Below, piece by piece: positions 1 through 5,504 of a stretch of DNA of 10,715 nucleotides. Location: positions 1 to 10,715 of the forward strand of contig CAYWSL010000211.1 of NCBI GenBank assembly GCA_964460665.1, read 5' to 3'. Made by a program: the position numbers and the translations under genes. The stretch is from K23-9 sp964460665. Its GTDB lineage: Bacteria > Planctomycetota > Planctomycetia > Pirellulales > Pirellulaceae. Below the pieces are notes generated by a model. The model worked only from the letters and a program-made list of their open reading frames with translations, had not been told where the DNA came from and ran no database searches. Positions within the stretch are counted from its first letter, which is position 1. The number at the start of each line of letters is the position of its first letter.

Positions 1-414
1 CCGTACTTGTTGTCCCACTACGAGACGACTCTCCACTGTCAATGGAACACCTAGGTTGATCAGGTTTCGCACTTGTATCAAGTCAGCAATCAACTCTTTT
101 GCATCAGTAACTAGTGTTGTCTTCTGCACACAACCCGTACAAACGGCCCGATACCTAGCATCCTCCCCCCCGCATAAAAACACATAGTTGCTGAACAAGG
201 GAGCGTATGAGGTTCTTACGCGACCAGCAGGGGAGCGATTTCGGCGCGCAATCTGCGGGGCATAGTGCGCCACATCAGCCCACCGGAGTTTCCGCATTAG
301 CTGCTTTTCTTGACGAGATTTTGTGTAAAGCAACCACCAGGGCTGTTCGAAAACCAAGTCATCGTCTAGTAAATCTACCGGATGACAGTCTGGTTCACGC
401 GGGAGAATGGGCAA
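1..414 (-). CDS. NusG/RfaH-like transcription elongation factor, N-terminal part (runs off left edge)
   Basis: I found this by reading the minus strand by eye. The frame is open from the stop at 460-462 down to base 1, and 138 codons from the proposed start lie in the window. It matches the NusG N-terminal (NGN) domain: 'WWLLYTKSRQEKQL' at about residues 26-39, 'HYAPQI' at 50-55, 'PLFSNYVFL' at 72-80, and 'LINLGVPL' at 118-125, the usual end of NGN. The KOW domain would lie outside the window. No ATG precedes the NGN core. The first in-frame ATG (297) would cut off its first strand and helix. I therefore choose TTG at 412-414, giving 'MPILPREPDCHP', which resembles the start of planctomycete NusG paralogues as I remember them; no strong Shine-Dalgarno is visible. 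Such paralogues (RfaH, LoaP, UpxY) bind RNA polymerase and keep it processive through long polysaccharide operons. The gene lies 111 bp downstream of a WecA-like gene on the same strand with no terminator between them, so co-transcription is likely. It could instead be the housekeeping NusG, but the context argues for a specialised paralogue. Confidence 0.85.
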   Translation of the reverse strand, partial: MPILPREPDCHPVDLLDDDLVFEQPWWLLYTKSRQEKQLMRKLRWADVAHYAPQIARRNRSPAGRVRTSYAPLFSNYVFLCGGEDARYRAVCTGCVQKTTLVTDAKELIADLIQVRNLINLGVPLTVESRLVVGQQVR

Positions 415-525
415 GGGAGCGGCTCTGCGAAGCGGAATTGTCAGTTCGTAAGTAAACGTCTACGGCATCGATCTCACGCACAAGCCCGCAATGAGCGTCT
501 AGTTCGATTCAGCCCGATGGATCAG

Positions 526-2094
526 CTACGAAGAGCTGCTCACTGTCTCAGCACGTGGCTTCAGTGCTCTCGGTGGATCCGGCATCCCTTCATCTTTTCT
601 GCCCTTATTCTGGTGCGACGACTCAAGGTCATCAATCACCGCGTCTATTTCGGGGCCCAATGCAACCAGCCTTTCACTTAGGTCAGCAATTCGATGATAA
701 ATCGCCGGGTCATTCGCAGGCGCAACGATTTCCAAAATGCCAATGCTCACTTGTTCACCATCCGATTTCCGTTTCGTGAACAGTGGCAATCGAATCACCA
801 ATTGACACGCTTTCTCGGGCAACCGAATGCTATTCCACGTTGCGTGGTAACCCTCGTGAAGCCACGAAAGATTCAAATCGATTCGCACCTTTGCCAGGCC
901 ACGCGACTTCGCGAATTCAACCAAAGGCTCCCAAACGGTGTCCCAGTCTCCGCTACCCTGCAATGGAACACGAGTCTGCAACTTGTGTTGTTCCGTGTTC
1001 TCCAGCCGCGTCAAAAACGACTTTGCAAAGTTCTTTCCTCGTCCTACTACTAGTTGGCACTCGGCGTGACCAAAGGAACGCGTGAAAACCAGAAAACCAA
1101 AGACGACCAACACGCCCACTCCCGCTAACCACGGCATCGCCAACGAGACTGACAAAACGGAAAGCAATGTGGTGACCACTGACAAACTTGCGACAACGAT
1201 CAGCATTTTTGCAGATCCAAATTTCTCTTGCAGCAAGTGATGCAAATGCCCGCGGTCAGTGGCGTAAATGCTACGACCAGTTAGCCAGCGACGGACAATC
1301 GCTGCAGTTGAATCAAACAAAGGTAGTGCCAAGACGGCGACAGGGGCTGATGCCAAAACGGTTGATTCTTTGACGTTGCTCCACACTGCCAGTACGCCAA
1401 CAAAAAGCCCAATCATCATGCTGCCAGCATCACCCAAAAAGATGGAGGCAGGAGGGCGGTTGAATACCAAGAATCCAAGCAGGGCGCCGGTCATTGCAGC
1501 TCCAACTACCGCGCTATGCCATGACCCTGTTTGCCAACTTAGAATCGCAAGCCCAGCGCTGATGATGCATCCAGCGGTCGTCGCCATCCCATCGGCGCCA
1601 TCGATTAAGTTCAACGCGTTGACTGCCATCAACAACCACAGAACGGTGATTGGATATGAGAATAGACCTAGCTGAACGTCAAAACCCAGCACAGATACTT
1701 GGTTGATAATCGTTCCGCTGCCAACCACCGCCGAAATGATCAAGCATTGAAGGAGCAGTTTCTGTCGTCCACGCAATGCCCAAATGTCATCAACCAAACC
1801 AACCAGCAACATGGCAGCTGCAGACCAGAAAAGCACGTACCATCGCATCGAGATGAAGTCCAAAGTCATCTCGCCGTCTTTGCGGTCGAAAATCACAGTC
1901 ACAACGAATGCGAAAACCAGTGAGAATAAAACGGCGATTCCACCACCGAGCGCGATTGGCTTTCGGTGCAACTTTCGCTCGGAATCAGGACAGTCTTCCA
2001 TGCCGACTCGGTGCGCGAACCAGCGAACCAGGGGCACCATCAACAGCGATGCTGAGAGTGAAAGCACAAGTGCAATGGTGAGGAGCCACGCCAT
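526..2094 (-). CDS. WecA/TagO-family undecaprenyl-phosphate sugar-1-phosphate transferase with a C-terminal soluble extension
   Basis: Integral membrane enzyme that moves a HexNAc-1-phosphate, probably GlcNAc-1-P, from a UDP-sugar onto undecaprenyl phosphate, the first step of lipid-linked polysaccharide synthesis. Family motifs are all present: 'KLHRKPIALGGG' (41-52), the Mg-binding 'DD' at 102-103, 'NALNLIDGADG' (159-169), 'FNRPPASIFLGDAGS' (211-225), and the cytoplasmic 'DRGHLHHLL' (280-288), typical of the WecA side of the family rather than MraY. About ten hydrophobic segments span residues 1-337. The family usually ends near residue 350. Here a further 180 or so residues follow: a mixed-charge, strand/helix-like soluble region without a motif I recognise, and a hydrophilic Ser-rich tail. 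The ATG at 2094 fits the usual short N-terminus, although no strong ribosome-binding site precedes it. It is divergent from the lipoprotein/export genes and upstream of the NusG-like gene, as expected in a capsule or exopolysaccharide locus. The sugar substrate cannot be told from sequence. Confidence 0.93.
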   Translation of the reverse strand: MAWLLTIALVLSLSASLLMVPLVRWFAHRVGMEDCPDSERKLHRKPIALGGGIAVLFSLVFAFVVTVIFDRKDGEMTLDFISMRWYVLFWSAAAMLLVGLVDDIWALRGRQKLLLQCLIISAVVGSGTIINQVSVLGFDVQLGLFSYPITVLWLLMAVNALNLIDGADGMATTAGCIISAGLAILSWQTGSWHSAVVGAAMTGALLGFLVFNRPPASIFLGDAGSMMIGLFVGVLAVWSNVKESTVLASAPVAVLALPLFDSTAAIVRRWLTGRSIYATDRGHLHHLLQEKFGSAKMLIVVASLSVVTTLLSVLSVSLAMPWLAGVGVLVVFGFLVFTRSFGHAECQLVVGRGKNFAKSFLTRLENTEQHKLQTRVPLQGSGDWDTVWEPLVEFAKSRGLAKVRIDLNLSWLHEGYHATWNSIRLPEKACQLVIRLPLFTKRKSDGEQVSIGILEIVAPANDPAIYHRIADLSERLVALGPEIDAVIDDLESSHQNKGRKDEGMPDPPRALKPRAETVSSSS

Positions 2095-2542
2095 AGAATT
2101 TTCAATTCGGTAAGAAAAGCAGCTGTTTGGGCAGCAAAGGACCGGCCGTCATCTCTATCGATTTTGCGGCCAGTGCGTCTAGAGTAATCAATCCGCCAGC
2201 AAATGGCGCCGGGGGTGGATGCCAATTGGCTAAATCTTCGCGACTTGTGGGACATTTAGCGGAACATCTCCCCTATCGGCGTTTTATCCCATCTGTCACC
2301 GATTTGATTCGAGGGATTCCCAGCGGATCTTTCCGATCGACCCACATCACTGGAACAAGCCCGACAAACGGTACAGATGGTGTTTCCGTCAGTTTAGATT
2401 AATCCCGGACAGCTTATCGGGCGATACTACAGCCAGGAGCGGTCCGCCAAACGGCATGATCCGCATAACCTGAATGACTAAAACACCGAATGCCGTGATG
2501 CCAAGGGGGGCCTGATGGCGATTCGTTGACGTAATGCGTTTT

Positions 2543-2552
2543 ACGCTAGCGT
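2543..2552. repeat. Perfect 10-bp palindrome ACGCTAGCGT
   Basis: Self-complementary 10-mer located 46 bp before the lipoprotein start. Nine of its ten bases (ACGCTAGCG) recur at 9243-9251 upstream of the cytochrome gene. It may be an operator half-site or a common small genomic motif; two copies cannot decide. Confidence 0.4.
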
Positions 2553-2585
2553 GGACAAACCGCCACAGACCACTTGGTCCGACTC

Positions 2586-2590
2586 AGGAG
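2586..2590 (+). promoter_or_regulatory. Ribosome-binding site AGGAG of the lipoprotein gene
   Basis: AGGAG lies 8 nt before the ATG at 2599. It supports that ATG over the earlier in-frame GTG at 2551, which would add 16 residues before an already long signal-peptide n-region. Confidence 0.6.
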
Positions 2591-2598
2591 CCGAGAGA

Positions 2599-3663
2599 AT
2601 GGCTGTCGAAAAATCGACGATAGGTTACATGTTTACTTCCTCCAGGAAGCGAACGCTCATCAAAGCACTTGGCGCAAGCATGCTTGCCGTGGCCGCAATT
2701 GGGTCCACTGGTTGCACACTTACTTCCGGCGTCTGTCGTGTCTTCACCCAAAGTGACTGTATTGATAATTGCATGATCAATTATCGCAATCGTGTACTGG
2801 CCGCTCGCGCCTGGCACGAGCGATCACACTGCTACGCTAACCACCGCTTCAAAAGCGACTTCGAGGCCGGCTTTCTGAAAGGCTACGCGGATGTCGCCAA
2901 AGGCGGGGACGGTTGTACACCGCCAATCGCACCGAGCGAGTACCTGGGCTGGCGATATCAGTCATCTGACGGACAAGCTGCCATCAACGCTTGGTTCCAA
3001 GGGTATCCGCTTGGGGCGCAAGCCGCCGAGCAAGATGGCGTTGGCAGTTGGGGCGACATTCGTCCTTCGCAGTCCCAAAGACCACGCGAAGCTGTGTTCG
3101 TTCCGCCCGGCAGCCGACGCGGGACGGAGCAGCAAGAGCAGGTGAATCCGTTCTACGAGAATTCAGAACCGTATCCATACGAACCTGGTCCGCCTGTTCC
3201 GCCCACACCCGATGACGCCAACGATGGGGAAGACGCGGCCGAAAGCCCGCTGGATGACTCGATTCGCGAAGCTTTAGGCGGTTCGGGTCCGGACGCCGAC
3301 GTGATGGAACTGGAAGACAGTGGACCTTTCGATTCACAGGGCGAAGACGTTGGCGACGCGATTCGCGACGCTCTCGATTCCGCAACACCTAGCGAAGCTG
3401 ATTCGACCAGCACTCCTTATGGGGGAGTGCCTCAGGCATCCGCCACCGTAGGTGACTCTTCGCCCGTCTTTAAAGGCGAGCAAGATGGCTTGAATTTCAC
3501 TATCGAAGACATCGATGACGATTCGGTTTCAAAGATTTTTAGCGATAGCTCAGCTTCTGCCTCACCTCCTGCTGTCGACATCAGTGCACCCGCCACAGCA
3601 CAGCCCCAAGCCGAAACGGCAAAGGCTCCCGTGCTAGACGACATTCCTTTCTCTTTCGAGTAA
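2599..3663 (+). CDS. Planctomycete-type secreted lipoprotein of unknown function with an acidic, Pro/Ser-rich tail
   Basis: A 354-residue predicted lipoprotein. The n-region carries 'SSRKR' (14-18), then a hydrophobic stretch (about 20-36) and a lipobox ending 'GSTGC', with Cys39 the lipidated residue. Residues 40-155 form a compact domain with five more cysteines (46, 54, 58, 78, 106), 'FEAGFLKGYADVAKGGDGC' (88-106) and 'AINAWFQGYPLGAQAAEQDG' (128-147). I associate this domain with planctomycete hypothetical proteins, often near polysaccharide export genes, but know no function for it. Residues 160-354 are low-complexity and strongly acidic, with two related segments 'DDSIREALG' (219-227) and 'GDAIRDALD' (252-260). 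I chose the ATG at 2599 for its AGGAG site; ATG 2629 would give a more typical 29-residue signal peptide and cannot be excluded. It lies 151 bp upstream of the export lipoprotein on the same strand, so it is probably an envelope partner in exopolysaccharide export or surface anchoring. That role is inference only. Confidence 0.85.
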   Translation: MAVEKSTIGYMFTSSRKRTLIKALGASMLAVAAIGSTGCTLTSGVCRVFTQSDCIDNCMINYRNRVLAARAWHERSHCYANHRFKSDFEAGFLKGYADVAKGGDGCTPPIAPSEYLGWRYQSSDGQAAINAWFQGYPLGAQAAEQDGVGSWGDIRPSQSQRPREAVFVPPGSRRGTEQQEQVNPFYENSEPYPYEPGPPVPPTPDDANDGEDAAESPLDDSIREALGGSGPDADVMELEDSGPFDSQGEDVGDAIRDALDSATPSEADSTSTPYGGVPQASATVGDSSPVFKGEQDGLNFTIEDIDDDSVSKIFSDSSASASPPAVDISAPATAQPQAETAKAPVLDDIPFSFE

Positions 3664-3682
3664 GCGAACAGAACAATCGTAG

Positions 3683-3708
3683 CGTCGGTTGAACGGATTC
3701 AGCCGACG
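3683..3708. repeat. Stem-loop between the lipoprotein and export genes
   Basis: Inverted repeat with arms 3683-3693 (CGTCGGTTGAA) and 3698-3708 (TTCAGCCGACG), 11 pairs with one U-G wobble and a CGGA loop. No T-tract follows, so it is not a standard intrinsic terminator. It begins 19 nt after the lipoprotein stop. It could stabilise the upstream message or attenuate read-through into the export gene. Confidence 0.55.
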
Positions 3709-3814
3709 ATCAGAAGATGATTTCCACCGAGCCCTTGCGGTTCAGAACGGCGGCTGAGCTAAAAACGAAGCCATCGAGACACAATTTGCGCCTTCTTAGG
3801 AAGCGAGTTCAGGG

Positions 3815-5176
3815 ATGACCAAGAAATTTTCAAACCAAGCCTCCGGCTTTTCACTTTTCCGCAGCGCAGTGAAAGCTGTTGTAGCGGGAATCCTAGTGAC
3901 AGCTACCACGGGCTGCTCCACTTTGTTACAACCCATCGACGGTGTCCCAGCGAACCGATTGCCTCAGGAGTTCTTTGCTGAACCAAAGAACGACTTGGTT
4001 CCTGTCGACATTTCGCTGCTCTCGTTGGAGCCACCACGTGACTACTTGATCGCTGGCGGTGACATCTTGGGTATCTACATCGAAGGCGTCTTGCCGTTCA
4101 ATCCTCCGAACGCTCCACCCGAACCACCACCGGTCAGCTTCCCAGAAGGCGATAGCACGTTGCCACCGTCGATTGGCTTCCCAATCGCTGTGCAAGATGA
4201 CGGCACGCTTTCTTTACCGCTGATCGAGCCGTTGAATGTGGACGGGCTGACACTCGAACAGGTCCGTGACGCAATTCGCGACGCCTACATCGACAACGAC
4301 ATCTTGCGTCCTGAAAAGGCTCGACCAATCGTAACGCTCATCCAAGAACGAACCGTCGACGTGATCGTCGTTCGAGAAGACGCTGCAGGAATCGGCCCAC
4401 GAGGTCAGCTAACAACGAACTCACTAAGTGCTCAGTTCATTCGCGGTGGTAGCGATCGAAGTGCAAGCGGTGGCTTGGTCAAACTGAAAGCTTATCAGAA
4501 CGATATTCTGCACGCCTTGGTTGAAACCGGTGGCCTGCCTGGCCTGAACGCGAAAAATGAAGTCCGTGTGCTTCGTGCCGATCGTGCCGACCAACGCATG
4601 CGATCCCAGTTCATGGAACAATACTATCAGCAACGCGAAGCAGCATTGTTGGATCCTTGCTTGTGTCCACCTGAACTACCAGAGGACCCGTCGATCTTGC
4701 GGATCCCACTGCGATTGCCACCAGGCGTCGTGCCGGACATCCGATCAGAGGACGTCGAGCTTCAAGACGGCGACATCGTTTACATCGAATCTCGCGAAAC
4801 AGAAGTCTTCTACACAGGCGGATTGTTGCCCGGTGGAGAATTCCCACTGCCTCGTGACTACGACCTAGACGTGCTGGGAGCGATGGCTTTGGCTGGCACG
4901 GGGGCTTACGGTCAAGTTGGAGGAGGCGGTGGACTGCTTGGTGGCAGCCTTGGCACCGTCCCACCAGGCAAGCTTTACATCTTGCGTCGAACACGCTGCA
5001 ATGGGCAAGTTGCGATCGAAGTCGACTTGAGTACAGCTATCAACGATCCTAGAAACCGACCGCTCATCCAAGCTGGCGACACACTGATCCTGCAGTTTAA
5101 ACCAGAAGAGGAACTGCTCAACTTCAGTCTCGGAACCTTCTTCACCTTCGGACTACAAGCTATTTTGCGAGAGTAG
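3815..5176 (+). CDS. Wza-like outer-membrane polysaccharide export lipoprotein (Poly_export/SLBB)
   Basis: Predicted periplasmic/outer-membrane exporter of capsule or exopolysaccharide, 453 residues. The signal peptide ends in the lipobox 'TATTGC', with Cys34 lipidated. The Poly_export domain runs from 'YLIAGGDILGIYIEG' (77-91) to about 185, including 'IAVQDDGTLSLPLIEPLNVDGLTLEQV' read in two parts (124-135 and 136-150). A first SLBB-like unit is 'DILHALVETGGLPG' (230-243) to 'VRVLR' (250-254). A second starts at 'VFYTGGLLPGGEFPLP' (331-346) and ends at 'LYILRR' (387-392). 'LIQAGDTLILQ' (417-427) and a hydrophobic end (434-451) follow; in Wza the C-terminal helix forms the outer-membrane pore. 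Oddities are a Pro-rich insert inside the export domain (93-120), a 'DPCLCPP' segment with two cysteines (280-286), and a Gly-rich loop (367-380). The start has AGGAAG 11 nt upstream and AGGG directly before it. It follows the lipoprotein gene and ends in a strong terminator. No Wzc-type co-polymerase gene is in the window. Confidence 0.93.
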   Translation: MTKKFSNQASGFSLFRSAVKAVVAGILVTATTGCSTLLQPIDGVPANRLPQEFFAEPKNDLVPVDISLLSLEPPRDYLIAGGDILGIYIEGVLPFNPPNAPPEPPPVSFPEGDSTLPPSIGFPIAVQDDGTLSLPLIEPLNVDGLTLEQVRDAIRDAYIDNDILRPEKARPIVTLIQERTVDVIVVREDAAGIGPRGQLTTNSLSAQFIRGGSDRSASGGLVKLKAYQNDILHALVETGGLPGLNAKNEVRVLRADRADQRMRSQFMEQYYQQREAALLDPCLCPPELPEDPSILRIPLRLPPGVVPDIRSEDVELQDGDIVYIESRETEVFYTGGLLPGGEFPLPRDYDLDVLGAMALAGTGAYGQVGGGGGLLGGSLGTVPPGKLYILRRTRCNGQVAIEVDLSTAINDPRNRPLIQAGDTLILQFKPEEELLNFSLGTFFTFGLQAILRE

Positions 5177-5205
5177 TCGTTCGACAACGAAGTGACAAAC
5201 CACTG

Positions 5206-5240
5206 GCCCCGGCTTTCAATTGAAAGCCGGGGCTTTTTTT
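5206..5240 (+). terminator. Rho-independent terminator of the export operon
   Basis: Perfect 28-nt palindrome (5206-5233; GCCCCGGCTTTCAA and its complement) followed by seven T residues (5234-5240), starting 29 nt after the export gene stop. There is no matching T-run on the other strand, so it acts on plus-strand transcription. Confidence 0.93.
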
Positions 5241-5306
5241 GTTCGCACTACGACTAGTGCTGAAGTTCGCAAATAACCTTGATCATTGAAATCACGCCAT
5301 CTTCGA

Positions 5307-5367
5307 AGCGGAAGTCGTCAAGACTTTCGGTTCATCCGGTTTGCCGAAAGTCTTGACGACTTCCGCT
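5307..5367. repeat. Long perfect hairpin, 24-bp arms with a 13-nt loop
   Basis: Arms 5307-5330 and 5344-5367 are exact reverse complements (AGCGGAAGTCGTCAAGACTT plus TCGG on the left), separated by 13 nt. No T-tract on either side. Such a strong cruciform or RNA hairpin between convergent genes could limit read-through from either direction, or be a REP-like dispersed repeat. Confidence 0.85.
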
Positions 5368-5427
5368 ACGCCCTCACAGATTAAATTTAGGATCGCACCC
5401 ATAGTAGCTCGGCTCTCCGAGAGGCTT

Positions 5428-5446
5428 CACGGCTGGGACAGCCGTG
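5428..5446. repeat. Small hairpin CACGGCT-N5-AGCCGTG
   Basis: Perfect 7-bp arms with a GGGAC loop, within the palindromic island. The surrounding string resembles short dispersed repeats I associate with planctomycete genomes, from memory only. Confidence 0.5.
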
Positions 5447-5504
5447 CTACGAAAGGCGGCACCCCAACTGTCAGTTGAAACGCAGCACTAGTTGCCTGCA
5501 ACGA

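Larger units (their letters stand above)
2095..2598. other. Divergent intergenic region between the WecA-like gene and the lipoprotein gene
   Basis: About 500 bp that must hold the promoters of both divergent transcription units. I see no convincing gene: the open frames here have no recognisable domain and no ribosome-binding site. Near the right end a possible -35 element TTGACG (2526-2531) precedes a perfect 10-bp palindrome ACGCTAGCGT (2543-2552), which could be an operator, but no good -10 box sits at the right spacing. The string 2404-2421 has weak CCCG/CGGG symmetry. None of these is strong enough for a firm promoter call. Confidence 0.5.
5253..5492. repeat. Palindromic intergenic island with 10-bp terminal inverted repeats (MITE- or REP-like)
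   Basis: A 240-bp stretch between two convergent genes. It is bounded by ACTAGTGCTG (5253-5262) and its exact complement CAGCACTAGT (5483-5492). Inside are a 24-bp perfect inverted repeat (5307-5367), CTCGG/CCGAG (5408-5421), CACGGCT/AGCCGTG (5428-5446) and CAACTG/CAGTTG (5465-5477). No open frame with a recognisable product, and no clear target-site duplication outside the termini. Its composition suggests a non-autonomous mobile element or several clustered dispersed repeats. I cannot count genomic copies from one window. Confidence 0.6.

Noticed and set aside
207..455. Plus-strand open frame of 82 codons
   Set aside because: It lies opposite the NusG-like gene, which has clear NGN motifs on the minus strand; the plus-strand product has no recognisable domain.
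382..681. Plus-strand open frame of 99 codons
   Set aside because: It overlaps both the NusG-like N-terminus and the WecA-like C-terminus in antisense and shows no domain.
2040..2402. Open frames on both strands in the divergent intergenic region
   Set aside because: Short, without a Shine-Dalgarno or domain; one overlaps the WecA-like start. Best treated as non-coding regulatory DNA.
2984..3388. 134-codon minus-strand open frame
   Set aside because: Antisense shadow of the lipoprotein gene, Arg/Pro-rich and without recognisable features.
4611..4994. 127-codon minus-strand open frame
   Set aside because: Antisense shadow of the Poly_export/SLBB gene; Cys/Arg-rich composition typical of a shadow frame.
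5307..5367. 24-bp hairpin as an intrinsic terminator
   Set aside because: No T-run on either strand, and the plus-strand operon already has a perfect terminator upstream of it.
5253..5492. CRISPR array
   Set aside because: The repeats are inverted, differ from one another and are not regularly spaced; no direct-repeat/spacer pattern.
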